DNA of 64,000 nt from an uncultured Acidocella sp. Lineage in GTDB: Bacteria > Pseudomonadota > Alphaproteobacteria > Acetobacterales > Acetobacteraceae. Below, one piece after another: positions 1-7,804 of the stretch (position 1 is its first letter; every line of letters begins with the position of its first letter). A model generated the notes under the pieces. It was given only the letters and a program-made list of their open reading frames with translations, made no database searches and was not told where the DNA came from. The position numbers were made by a program, and so were the translations under genes. The stretch is taken from positions 1-64,000 of the forward strand of contig NZ_CAMIIE010000018.1 of assembly GCF_946222605.1 (NCBI RefSeq), written 5' to 3'.

Positions 1-670
1 TCGGCACGATCGCCTGCGAGGCGAGCAGGCAGGCGGGCGAAGCGCCGACGACGATAGCAACTTCCAGATCCTCGCCGCTCTGCTCGGCCTCGGCAAAATA
101 TGAGAAGGTGTGGCGCGGCAGCAGCAGCGCGCCCAGCTCATGTGGGCCGGAGACCTGCAGGCGGTGAATAGAGACATTCTGAATGCCGGTTTTCGGGTCG
201 CGGCAGATCAACAGCCCGGCGGTGATGTAGGCGCCGCTGTCATGCTCATTATGCGTTGGTATTGGCAGCAGAGTTTCCAGATTGGCGGCGGTGCCTTCAT
301 GGATCACCTCCTGGCAGGGCGCGTGCTCCACCACCCGCCAGGGCAGCGGTTTGGCGGCGGCGGCCTGGAATTCGCGCAGCAGCGCGTCGGGGGCGATGCC
401 CAGCGCCTCGGCCATCCATTCGCGGCGGGAGAGCAGGCCGGAGATCACCGCAGCTTCGGGGGCACCATGCGGCGCGGGGGCGAGCAAGGCGCGGTCGCCA
501 TCCAGCCGGTTGGCGAGGCCGGCTATGCCAAAGCGCAGGGCCTGTCCGGGCTTCGCCACCGCCAACCGGCCGCTTTCCTGCAATTTCGCCAGCCATGGCC
601 GCAAATCATAATCGCGCCGCGCATTGCCTGCCGGCGCCGCTTGCTCCGCGGTTTGGTTATAATCTGCCAT
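1..670 (-). CDS. UbiD family decarboxylase, N-terminal part (cut by window edge)
   Basis: The frame opens at ATG 670 (MADYNQTAEQAAPAGNARRDYDL) and runs without a stop to base 1, so about 223 N-terminal residues are present and the C-terminus is outside the window. It reads like the prenylated-FMN-dependent UbiD/Fdc decarboxylases: an N-terminal region ending in the conserved stretch around YITAGLLICRDP and NVSIHRLQV, then a hydrophobic IVVGASPA segment. UbiD enzymes decarboxylate aromatic or unsaturated acids. A LysR gene is divergent from it, and a UbiX-type cofactor synthase lies just beyond, so a regulated decarboxylase with its own cofactor supply is likely. The substrate cannot be told; a dedicated catabolic role rather than ubiquinone synthesis is inferred from the LysR partner. 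The glutamates of the catalytic site lie past the window edge. Confidence 0.85.
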   Translation of the reverse strand, partial: MADYNQTAEQAAPAGNARRDYDLRPWLAKLQESGRLAVAKPGQALRFGIAGLANRLDGDRALLAPAPHGAPEAAVISGLLSRREWMAEALGIAPDALLREFQAAAAKPLPWRVVEHAPCQEVIHEGTAANLETLLPIPTHNEHDSGAYITAGLLICRDPKTGIQNVSIHRLQVSGPHELGALLLPRHTFSYFAEAEQSGEDLEVAIVVGASPACLLASQAIVP

Positions 671-720
671 GGCGTTCCCCTTCGTTGAGGAAAACATAAA
701 AACCGCAGCCAATAATTTCT

Positions 721-736
721 ATTAATGTATATTGAT
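721..736. promoter_or_regulatory. Candidate LysR-type operator between ubiD-like and lysR genes
   Basis: ATTAATGTATATTGAT is an imperfect palindrome (12 of 16 positions symmetric) in the AT-rich 115-bp divergent intergenic region. It contains the T-N11-A pattern typical of LysR binding sites and lies about 50 bp from each start codon. The assignment rests on position and symmetry only. Confidence 0.35.
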
Positions 737-785
737 CTTAGCTATAACGGATCGCGATTACCCGAGAAGGGAGGATGAAGGCCGA

Positions 786-1724
786 ATGGAATTGCGGCAA
801 TTGCAGTATTTCATCGTGGTCTATGAGGAAGGTTCGGTCACCAAGGCCGCGAGCCGGCTGAATGTCGTGCAGCCGGCGCTGAGCCAGCAAATCTCCAAGC
901 TGGAGGAGGAGCTGGGCCGCCCGCTATTCCTGCGCACCGCCAAAGGCATGGTGCCGACCGAGACCGGCGCGCAAGCCTACACGATGTTTTCCTCCATTCT
1001 CGGCGATCTGCGCAATGCCAGGCTGCGGCTGGAAGAGAGCGACGGGCAAGTGCGCGGGCGGGTGTCCATCGGCACCGTGACCTCGGTGGCGAATAACGCG
1101 CTGGCGGAGACGCTGCTGAGCTTTCAAAAGAAATACCCCGACGTGCAGATCCGCGCGACAGATGGCTACACTACCGATCTCCTGGAACTGCACCGCAATG
1201 CGCAGCTGGACATTATCGTCATCAACGCCGCGTTGCCGGCGCGCAGCCCGAACATGATCGACATCATCCAGGAGAATTTCGCGCTGATCGGCTCGCCCGC
1301 CAGCGGCATCGGGCTGCCGATGGCGGTGCCGATCGATTATCATCGTGTGGCTGAATTGAAGCTCGTCCTGCCGTCGGTGCGGCATGGGTTGCGCAATATT
1401 CTAGACGCCGCCGCCAGCGCCAATGATTTCGTGCTGCAGCCGCAGATGGAGTTCGACGACATTAAGGTGATTGAAGATTTCGTCGCCGGCTCGGATTTTT
1501 TCACCCTTCTGCCGCCGATCGCGGTGCATCGCGCGCTTTATACCGGACGGTTGCGACTCTACCCGATCACGCCGGCGATTCCGCGGCGGCTGGTCTATGT
1601 CACCTCGCCGGAGCGGCCACTCACCCGGGCGGCGCAGCTGCTGATCGACGAGCTGCGGGAGCGGATGATCGATTTTTCCTACGATATTTCCGTTACGTTG
1701 ACGAGCGACAGGCTGCAGCCATAG
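786..1724 (+). CDS. LysR family transcriptional regulator
   Basis: A 312-residue protein with the LysR plan: an N-terminal winged helix-turn-helix (residues 1-60, MELRQLQYFIVVYEEGS followed by TKAASRLNVVQPALSQQI) and a periplasmic-binding-like effector domain (about 90-300). ATG 786 is chosen because the family almost always begins a few residues before the first helix, and purine-rich GGGAGG lies upstream; the frame stays open further 5' but that extension is not LysR-like. The gene is divergent from the UbiD-like decarboxylase and 82 bp upstream of the UbiX-like gene, so it probably controls both in response to the decarboxylase substrate or a relative. That role is inferred from context. 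Confidence 0.9.
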   Translation: MELRQLQYFIVVYEEGSVTKAASRLNVVQPALSQQISKLEEELGRPLFLRTAKGMVPTETGAQAYTMFSSILGDLRNARLRLEESDGQVRGRVSIGTVTSVANNALAETLLSFQKKYPDVQIRATDGYTTDLLELHRNAQLDIIVINAALPARSPNMIDIIQENFALIGSPASGIGLPMAVPIDYHRVAELKLVLPSVRHGLRNILDAAASANDFVLQPQMEFDDIKVIEDFVAGSDFFTLLPPIAVHRALYTGRLRLYPITPAIPRRLVYVTSPERPLTRAAQLLIDELRERMIDFSYDISVTLTSDRLQP

Positions 1725-1806
1725 GCGCGCGTGATGCCCGTTATCGGCAAGAGTGCCTTGCCGGAACAGGGCGCCGACTGGCAGAGAGGGGGGTGGAGGA
1801 ACGAAC

Positions 1807-2376
1807 ATGCAGAGCAACCGGCTGATTGTCGGCATTTCCGGCGCGTCCGGCGTTATCTATGGCATTCGGCTATTGCAGATGTTGCAGGATTTGCCGCTGG
1901 AGACGCACCTGGTGATGTCGCGGTCGGCCGAGGTCACCGTGGCGCATGAAACGGATTGGAAGCTGGCCGATATCCGCGCGCTGGCGGATCGCTGGTACAA
2001 GCAGGAGGATATCGGGGCGTCGATTTCCAGCGGCTCGTTCAAGACGCGGGGGATGGTGATTGCGCCCTGCTCGGTGCGCTCGGCGGCGGAGATTGCCTCG
2101 GGCGTGACCTCGACCTTGCTGACAAGGGCGGCGGATGTGGTGCTGAAGGAGCGGCGACGGCTGGTGATGATGGTGCGCGAGAGCCCGTTACATCTGGGGC
2201 ATTTACGCACAATGGCGAGTTTGACGGAGATGGGGGCGGTGATCGCGCCACCAGTACCAGCTTTTTATGCAAAGCCCGCCAGTTTGCAGGAGATGATCGA
2301 CCATACCCTGGGGCGGGTGATGGATATGTTTGAGATTGAAACCGGCACGGTAAGGCGGTGGAAGGACAATGAATAA
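1807..2376 (+). CDS. ubiX: UbiX-type flavin prenyltransferase
   Basis: A 189-residue flavoprotein of the UbiX/Pad1 family, which attaches a dimethylallyl group to FMN to make the prenylated FMN used by UbiD enzymes. Family features: the N-terminal nucleotide-binding loop VGISGASGVIYGIRLL, the SxxSGSFKTRGMVIAPCS region, and the VRESPLHLGHLR segment that binds phosphate near the end. ATG 1807 is preceded by GGAGGAACGAAC, a good ribosome binding site, which decides the start over an upstream in-frame ATG at 1753. It is in the same direction as the LysR gene and near the divergent UbiD-like gene, its expected client. Length matches the family. Confidence 0.93.
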   Translation: MQSNRLIVGISGASGVIYGIRLLQMLQDLPLETHLVMSRSAEVTVAHETDWKLADIRALADRWYKQEDIGASISSGSFKTRGMVIAPCSVRSAAEIASGVTSTLLTRAADVVLKERRRLVMMVRESPLHLGHLRTMASLTEMGAVIAPPVPAFYAKPASLQEMIDHTLGRVMDMFEIETGTVRRWKDNE

Positions 2377-2472
2377 AAATTTTTGAGGGAGTTTTTTGAA
2401 GCACGACAACGCGTGCTGTCCGGGGGCTCACCCATTGATTGAGTGCGCCGGCATCTTATACGCAATGGAAGC

Positions 2473-2574
2473 TTGGCAAACCCAAAGGACAAGCCCGCAG
2501 ACAGCAATGACCTGCCGCCCAAGGTCGGTGAAAGCCTCGATTATGCCAATGATGTCCCGCAACCAGACGGCTAG
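2473..2574 (+). CDS. Possible small hydrophilic protein ending at a repeat edge
   Basis: Within the roughly 300-bp stretch between ubiX and hbd one short frame looks protein-like: from TTG 2473 (or GTG 2443) it encodes a 33-residue acidic, proline- and aspartate-rich peptide (ANPKDKPADSNDLPPKVGES and on to DVPQPDG). Codon third positions are mostly G or C. No convincing ribosome binding site is visible, and its TAG stop is the first triplet of the dispersed repeat that follows, so this could be a true small gene or a remnant cut by the repeat. Function unknown. Confidence 0.28.
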   Translation: MANPKDKPADSNDLPPKVGESLDYANDVPQPDG

Positions 2575-2675
2575 AGCCTTCAGCTTTTAGCTAAATGCTC
2601 TAGTTTTCGTTTTAGCGAGCAATTTCATGTGTTTAAGTTGCCGCTTCCGCGTCAACCTAAACACATATCGCTCTA
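2572..2675. repeat. Dispersed double-hairpin repeat, copy A
   Basis: A 104-bp element bounded by TAGAGC and GCTCTA. It contains a degraded first hairpin (AGCTTTTAGCT core), then the block TTTTAGCGAGCAATTTCATG, GTGTTTA, and the partner CGTCAACCTAAACACAT. The same arrangement recurs at 53689-53791 (same orientation) and inverted at 34953-35057 and 57738-57841. Its left edge gives the TAG stop of the small frame on the plus strand, and its right edge gives the TAG stop of hbd on the minus strand. No coding capacity is seen. Confidence 0.85.
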
Positions 2676-3539
2676 GGCTTTCGCGGCGCTTTCGTAATTG
2701 TAAAATCCGCGGCCGGATTTACGCCCAATCCATCCGGCATTCACATATTTCACAAGCAGCGGGGCAGGGCGATACTTGTCTTCGCCCAGTTCCGCATGAA
2801 GCACGCGCATGATCGAAAGCAGCGTGTCCAGTCCGATAAAATCAGCCAGCGCCAGTGGCCCCATCGGATGATTGGCGCCGAGCTTCATCGCGTTGTCGAT
2901 CGAATTTGCGTCCGCAACGCCTTCCGCCAGCATGAAGATGGCTTCATTCAGCATGGGGCAAAGCAGGCGATTGACGATAAAACCAGGGGCGTCCAGCGCA
3001 ACCGCAGCCGTCTTGTTCAGTTGCGCGGCAAGTTTGGTTGCCAGTTCATAGGTATTTTCCGAGGTGGCCAACCCACGGATGATCTCGACCAGCTTCATCA
3101 TCGGCACGGGATTAAAGAAATGCAGCCCGATGAATTTATCCGGCCGCCCGGACAACGCGGCCAGAGCGGTAATGGAAATCGAGGAGGTATTAGAGGCCAA
3201 TATGGTCTCCGGCGCCAGAACATCCTTGAGTTCCGCGTAGATCGCCTCTTTGACAGGCAGGGATTCGGGAACGGCTTCGATGACGATATCGGTTCCGGCC
3301 AAGGCATGATAATCGGTCGAGCTGGTGAGGCGCGCCAGCGCGCTGGCTTTGTCGGCTTCCGTTATCGTCGCCTTGGAGACCTGCCGGTCCATGTTTTTAT
3401 GGATCGTTGCCAGGCCTTTATCCAAAGCCGCCGCGAACGCGTCCACGAGCACCACGTCAAAACCGGATATCAGCGCCGCGTGAGCGATGCCGTTTCCCAT
3501 CAAACCCGCGCCGATGATACCGATTTTGCGGATGCTCAT
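2673..3539 (-). CDS. hbd: 3-hydroxyacyl-CoA (3-hydroxybutyryl-CoA) dehydrogenase
   Basis: A 288-residue single-function NAD-dependent dehydrogenase that interconverts (S)-3-hydroxyacyl-CoA and 3-oxoacyl-CoA. The N-terminal Rossmann motif is IGIIGAGLMGNGIAHAA. The family signature with the catalytic histidine is LHFFNPVPMMKLVEI, followed by NRLLCPMLNEA and the C-terminal helical dimer domain ending GRGFYNYES. It is the last gene of etfB-etfA-hbd, 2 bp after etfA, an arrangement known from short-chain acyl-CoA metabolism where ETF takes electrons from an acyl-CoA dehydrogenase. Its stop codon is the terminal TAG of repeat copy A. Length is normal for the family; chain-length preference is not visible. 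Confidence 0.92.
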   Translation of the reverse strand: MSIRKIGIIGAGLMGNGIAHAALISGFDVVLVDAFAAALDKGLATIHKNMDRQVSKATITEADKASALARLTSSTDYHALAGTDIVIEAVPESLPVKEAIYAELKDVLAPETILASNTSSISITALAALSGRPDKFIGLHFFNPVPMMKLVEIIRGLATSENTYELATKLAAQLNKTAAVALDAPGFIVNRLLCPMLNEAIFMLAEGVADANSIDNAMKLGANHPMGPLALADFIGLDTLLSIMRVLHAELGEDKYRPAPLLVKYVNAGWIGRKSGRGFYNYESAAKA

Positions 3540-3541
3540 GA

Positions 3542-4471
3542 TTAAAGGGCCTTCTCTAGTTCGGGCAGAATCGTGAACAGGTCGCCGACAAGTCCGTAAT
3601 CGGCCACCTGAAAGATCGGCGCGTCCTCATCCTTGTTGATGGCCACGATGACCTTGGAGTCCTTCATGCCGGCCAGATGCTGAATGGCGCCGGAAATGCC
3701 AACCGCGATGTAAAGCTCGGGGGCGACGATTTTACCGGTCTGGCCCACCTGATAATCATTGGGCACATAGCCCGCATCGACGGCGGCGCGTGACGCGCCA
3801 ACGGCGGCGCCAAGCTTGTCGGCGATGGGCTCGATCAGCTTGGCGAAGTTGTCGCCCGCCTGCATGCCCCGGCCGCCCGAGATGATGATGCGCGCGGCGG
3901 TGAGTTCCGGCCGCTCGGATTTGGAAATCTCCTCGCCGACATAGATTGATTTCTCCGCAGGGCGGGACGCGGAAATGGCCTCAACCGGCGCCGCGCCGCC
4001 TTCCGCGGCGACGGGGTCAAAGGAGGCCGCGCGCACGGTGATGATTTTCACCTTGTCGGCGGATTTGACGGTCGCCATGGCGTTGCCGGCATAGATCGGC
4101 CGGACGAAGGTATCGGCATCGACAACATCCGAGATATCGGAAATAGGCTGCACGTCCAGCAGCGCCGCGACGCGGGGCAGGAGGTTTTTCCCGGATGCGG
4201 TGGCGGCCTGCAGAATATGGCCGTAATTTCCCGCAACCGACATGATCAACGCGGCCATCGGTTCAGCGAGGTGATGCGCATAAGCCGCGTCATCCGCCAC
4301 CAGCACCTTGGACACGCAAGCGAGTTTCGAAGCCAGTTCGGCGGTGTCGCCGACATTCTGGCCGGCGACGAGCACATGCACATCGCCAAGCCGGGCCGCC
4401 GCGGCAATGGCCGAGCGCGACGGCTGCTTGATGCCGGAAGCGTCAAAATCAAGGATCACCAAAGACGTCAT
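3542..4471 (-). CDS. etfA: Electron transfer flavoprotein alpha subunit
   Basis: A 309-residue ETF alpha chain. The C-terminal half carries the FAD-binding fold with ISGGRGMQAGDNFAKLIEP, GASRAAVDAGYVPNDYQVGQ and GISGAIQHLAGM, then INKDEDAPIFQVADYG, all typical of the subunit that holds FAD. With EtfB it passes electrons from acyl-CoA and other flavin dehydrogenases to ETF:quinone oxidoreductase in the inner membrane. It sits 2 bp after etfB and 2 bp before hbd, so the three are one transcription and translation unit. Normal length. Confidence 0.96.
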   Translation of the reverse strand: MTSLVILDFDASGIKQPSRSAIAAAARLGDVHVLVAGQNVGDTAELASKLACVSKVLVADDAAYAHHLAEPMAALIMSVAGNYGHILQAATASGKNLLPRVAALLDVQPISDISDVVDADTFVRPIYAGNAMATVKSADKVKIITVRAASFDPVAAEGGAAPVEAISASRPAEKSIYVGEEISKSERPELTAARIIISGGRGMQAGDNFAKLIEPIADKLGAAVGASRAAVDAGYVPNDYQVGQTGKIVAPELYIAVGISGAIQHLAGMKDSKVIVAINKDEDAPIFQVADYGLVGDLFTILPELEKAL

Positions 4472-4473
4472 GA

Positions 4474-5223
4474 TCAGATCACCTTTGCTTCGTTGCGGAG
4501 TTTTTCGACCAGGCTGGCCACGTCCGGCACCTTGATGCCAGCTTTGCGCGTCGGCGGCTCGCTGACATTGATCAAGGTCAAACGTGGCGAAACATCCACG
4601 TTAAGATCCGCCGGCTTGAGCGTATCGATGGTTTTTTTGCGGGCTTTCATGATGTTCGGCAGCGACGCGTAGCGCGGCTCATTCAGCCGCAAATCCGCGG
4701 TGATCACGGCCGGCAGGGTCAGTTTCACCGTCTCCAGGCCGCCGTCGATTTCGCGGGTCACGGTCGCGGCGCCGTCGGCGATCTCAACTTTCGAGGCAAA
4801 TGTCGCCTGCGGCCAGTCGAGCAGGGCGGCGAGCATCTGCCCGGTTGCATTCATGTCATCGTCGATCGCCTGCTTGCCGAGGATGACCGCCTCAACACCT
4901 TCCTTGAGCGCCACTTCCTTCAGGATTTTGGCGACGGCCAAAGGCTCAACAGCGGTCTCGGTTTCCACCAGAATGCCCCGGTCAGCGCCCATGGCCAACG
5001 CGGTCCGGATGGTTTCCTGGGCCTGGGTCACGCCGATCGAGACCGCGATGATCTCAGACGCGATGCCTTTTTCCTTCAGGCGAACGGCTTCTTCCACGGC
5101 GATTTCATCGAAGGGGTTCATCGACATTTTCACGCCCGCGGTTTCCACGCCAGACCCATCGGACTTGACGCGAACCTTGACGTTATAGTCGACCACCCGC
5201 TTCACGGCGACCAGCAATTTCAT
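4474..5223 (-). CDS. etfB: Electron transfer flavoprotein beta subunit
   Basis: A 249-residue ETF beta chain, starting MKLLVAVKRVVDYNVKVRVK, with the conserved MNPFDEIAVEEAVRLKEKG helix and the AMP-binding region LGKQAIDDDMNATGQMLAALL. It is the first gene of etfB-etfA-hbd. The 93 bp upstream hold a perfect 24-bp palindrome 69-92 bp before the ATG, which is well placed to control the operon. Normal family length. Confidence 0.96.
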   Translation of the reverse strand: MKLLVAVKRVVDYNVKVRVKSDGSGVETAGVKMSMNPFDEIAVEEAVRLKEKGIASEIIAVSIGVTQAQETIRTALAMGADRGILVETETAVEPLAVAKILKEVALKEGVEAVILGKQAIDDDMNATGQMLAALLDWPQATFASKVEIADGAATVTREIDGGLETVKLTLPAVITADLRLNEPRYASLPNIMKARKKTIDTLKPADLNVDVSPRLTLINVSEPPTRKAGIKVPDVASLVEKLRNEAKVI

Positions 5224-5291
5224 TTTGATACCTCTGAACTGTCCCTCGAAGGGTCATCCTTGATATGCGATGCCCGACGCTTTGGATAGCC

Positions 5292-5315
5292 TTTATTTAC
5301 TCGCGAGTAAATAAA
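5292..5315. promoter_or_regulatory. Perfect 24-bp palindrome upstream of etfB (candidate operator)
   Basis: The sequence is TTTATTTACTCG followed by its exact reverse complement, giving a 24-bp palindrome with no mismatch and no loop. It begins 1 bp past the aminotransferase stop and lies 69-92 bp before the etfB ATG on the minus strand. A loop-free, AT-flanked dyad with core TTTACTCGCGAGTAAA looks like the operator of a dimeric repressor, for example a TetR family fatty-acid or acyl-CoA regulator. It is a poor terminator because it has no loop and no T tract. The regulator is not encoded in the window. Confidence 0.6.
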
Positions 5316-5316
5316 C

Positions 5317-6504
5317 TCAGCCGAGCCGTTTCAGCCTGGAGATGGCCGCTTCGACATCCTCCAGAGGCCCGCAATAGCTGAGGCGGAAATACCGGCCGCC
5401 GCGTTGGGCGTCGAAATCCAGGCCCGGCGTGGCGGCGATATTCTGCTCCGCCAGCAGGCGCGCGCAGAAGGCGGCGCTGTCCCGAGCCCGGCCTTCGATA
5501 TCGGCGTAAAGATAGAAGGCGCCATCTGGTGGGGAGAATGTGGAGAATCCGGCGTCCCGCAACCCCGCCATCAGCACCTCCCGGGCATGGGCGTACCCGG
5601 CGCGATTCGCTTCGAGTTCCGCCCGGCAATCCATGGCGGCCTCAGCCGCCACCTGCGCGATATGGGGCGGGCAGATGAACATATTCTGGGCGAGGCGCTC
5701 GGTGATGCGCACCATGTCCTCGGGCAGCACCATCCAGCCGATCCGCCAGCCGGTCATGGAAAAATACTTGGAAAACGAGTTGATGACGATGGCGCTCGCG
5801 GAATACTGGGCGGCGGAGGCCTGCGGCTTGCCGTAAGTGAGGCCGTGATAGATCTCGTCCGAGATCAGGCGGATTCCGGCCGCATCGCAATAATGGCAAA
5901 GCGCCGCCAGCTTGTCCGGCGCGAGCATCGAGCCGGTGGGGTTCGCCGGGCTGGCGAGGATCAGCCCATCGGGCTTGCGGGGCAGGGCGTCGAGCATGTC
6001 CACCGTCGGCTGAAACCCTGTTTCGATGCCGCAGGGCAGAACCAGCGGCCGCAGCCCGAGTGCCAGTAAAATATTGTAATAAGGCGGGTAGTAGGGCGCT
6101 GCGAGCGCGACCACGTCGCCAACGTCGAAGCTCGAGAGAAACGCCAGGGGAAATCCGCCCGAGGCGCCGACGGTTACCGCGATGCGGTTGGGCGAGACGT
6201 CTATGCCATACCAGTCGGCGATATGCCGGGCGATCCGGGCTTTCAGCGATGGCAGTCCCAGCCCGTCAGTATAGCCCAAGGCGGCGCCGCTCCGCAGGGC
6301 GGCCTCAACGGCCTGGCGCGCCCCGCTGGGCAGGCCGGTCCCCGGTTGGCCGACCTCCATGCGTAAAATCTTCGCCTCACCGGCTTGCAGGCTGGCGGCG
6401 CGCTGGTTGGCGGCGAGGATGACATCCATCACCTGAAAGGGCGGGACGAGCCGTCCCGCGCCGATTTTCAGAGCCAATTCAGCGCCCGCCGATGGCCAGT
6501 CCAT
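5317..6504 (-). CDS. PLP-dependent aminotransferase, class I/II
   Basis: A 395-residue fold-type I aminotransferase. Visible landmarks: ILRMEVGQPGTGLP near the N-terminus, AVTVGASGGFPLAF, ASPANPTGSML (substrate carboxylate and PLP contacts), ISDEIYHGLTYG (Asp and Tyr of the cofactor site) and the lysine motif SFSKYFSMTGWRIGW, followed by the late arginine in GRYFRLSYCG. These fit the aspartate/aromatic aminotransferase group; the donor cannot be named. The ATG at 6504 overlaps the 3' end of the GGT-like gene by 26 bp, so the two are likely cotranscribed. A later ATG (6429) would remove about 25 residues and is possible. Confidence 0.9.
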   Translation of the reverse strand: MDWPSAGAELALKIGAGRLVPPFQVMDVILAANQRAASLQAGEAKILRMEVGQPGTGLPSGARQAVEAALRSGAALGYTDGLGLPSLKARIARHIADWYGIDVSPNRIAVTVGASGGFPLAFLSSFDVGDVVALAAPYYPPYYNILLALGLRPLVLPCGIETGFQPTVDMLDALPRKPDGLILASPANPTGSMLAPDKLAALCHYCDAAGIRLISDEIYHGLTYGKPQASAAQYSASAIVINSFSKYFSMTGWRIGWMVLPEDMVRITERLAQNMFICPPHIAQVAAEAAMDCRAELEANRAGYAHAREVLMAGLRDAGFSTFSPPDGAFYLYADIEGRARDSAAFCARLLAEQNIAATPGLDFDAQRGGRYFRLSYCGPLEDVEAAISRLKRLG

Positions 6505-7735
6505 GGGCGCCCGGCGCGGTGCTGGCGCGGCAGCTGGCCTCGCCGCCGGGGACGTTGTTCGGGCAGGAGATGATATTGGCGCGGCCAGGGGCGGGGATGG
6601 GGGCGTTTTTGCCGCTCAACGCGTTGTCGAGGCCAATGCGCGCCGCCGCCGCGGCGGCGTTCTGCCCGGTGCCGGTGGCCGCCGCCCGGAAGGCGTCATT
6701 GCCGCTGGTATAGGCCATTTCGGCAGCCAGATCCGGCGTTGGAGCTGTCCTGGGCGAGGCGGCCAGCAAGATGCCGGTGCCCGGCGCAATCCGCCCCGTG
6801 CCAAAGAGATTATTCATCGAGGTCACGCAAATCACCGCGCCGCCGTTTTTGTCCAAGGCCATGAAGCTGGCCGAGGCGGGCAGCGCCCGTCCCTCGGCGT
6901 CAGGCGACACGGGCAGGCTGGCGACCTGATAATCCCCCTGCTGGGTTATGTCCGGCGCGCCATAGTGCGGCGTCGCGTTCACCAGATCGCCAGTGGTCAG
7001 GCCGCCGCCGGCCTGGTCGGCGGCCTTTGCGAATTGCGCCGCGCCGATGCCCGCATAGAGCCCGTTCACGCCGTTCACGCGCAGGCTCTCCAGTGTGGCG
7101 GCCAGGTCGGGCTGCTGCAAATTGGCGCCCGCCGCCAGCAGCGTGCCGCCGGGGGCGAACACCGCCGCAGCCTGCGGGTCCGCCAGCAGGGCGTTGCCCA
7201 CCACCTGAAGATCGCTCGCCAAGGCCTGCGAGACCGGGGCGCCGCCGGCCAGCCGTTCGGCCGGGACAATCACCGAAGATAGCGGCAATTGACCATAGCG
7301 GACCTGCATCGCCAGCAGCCCGCGCGCCAGCAGCGGCACGGCGGCCGGGCGGTCGCCGCTCGTCTGCGCCGCAAGCCCGGCGGGGAAGCTCAGCATGACC
7401 GGCTTCTGCATTTTCCCATCCGGGCCGGGCATCTTGATGATGCAGGCGCCGCCGCCGCCGAGCCCGCCGCGGGAGGGCAAGGTCACGGCCTGGGCGAAGC
7501 CTTCAGCCGCGGCCGCGTCAACTGCATTGCCGCCACGGTTCAGGATATCGCGCCCAATCACCGCCGCCTCGGGCTCGTCGGCCACGGCATAACCGAACTG
7601 GGATGGCACCGTTCCGGAGGTCGGGCTGCCATCATTCAAGCCGAGCAACTCATGTCCGAGAGAGTGGCCGACACCGCAGCCGGTGAGCAGGGAAAGGGCG
7701 GCGAGGGCGCCGAGGGAGCGAAGGCGGTTCTGCAA
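6479..7735 (-). CDS. Gamma-glutamyltranspeptidase-like lipoprotein, shortened
   Basis: The protein starts with a lipoprotein signal (hydrophobic LGALAALSLL, lipobox LTGC), so it should be lipid-anchored. TTG 7735 is preferred because AGGG sits 9 bp upstream; GTG 7756 is an alternative adding 7 residues. The mature part resembles gamma-glutamyltranspeptidase: GGNAVDAAAAEGFAQAV and SRGGLGGGGACIIKM at the start, and ASFMALDKNGGAVICVTSMN then GTGRIAPGTGILL late. At about 418 residues it is well below the usual 550-580. The catalytic threonine that begins the small subunit in classical enzymes (TTHYSVVD) aligns by eye with serine (SASFMALD), so activity and self-cleavage are uncertain. It lies between the SDR gene and the aminotransferase. 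Confidence 0.75.
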   Translation of the reverse strand: MQNRLRSLGALAALSLLTGCGVGHSLGHELLGLNDGSPTSGTVPSQFGYAVADEPEAAVIGRDILNRGGNAVDAAAAEGFAQAVTLPSRGGLGGGGACIIKMPGPDGKMQKPVMLSFPAGLAAQTSGDRPAAVPLLARGLLAMQVRYGQLPLSSVIVPAERLAGGAPVSQALASDLQVVGNALLADPQAAAVFAPGGTLLAAGANLQQPDLAATLESLRVNGVNGLYAGIGAAQFAKAADQAGGGLTTGDLVNATPHYGAPDITQQGDYQVASLPVSPDAEGRALPASASFMALDKNGGAVICVTSMNNLFGTGRIAPGTGILLAASPRTAPTPDLAAEMAYTSGNDAFRAAATGTGQNAAAAAARIGLDNALSGKNAPIPAPGRANIISCPNNVPGGEASCRASTAPGAHGLAIGGR

Positions 7736-7804
7736 GTTAATTGACCCTTGAGACACGTGACCCGGTTTGCTTAGCCGTGAACGCCATGACTCGCAACGCC
7801 AGCC

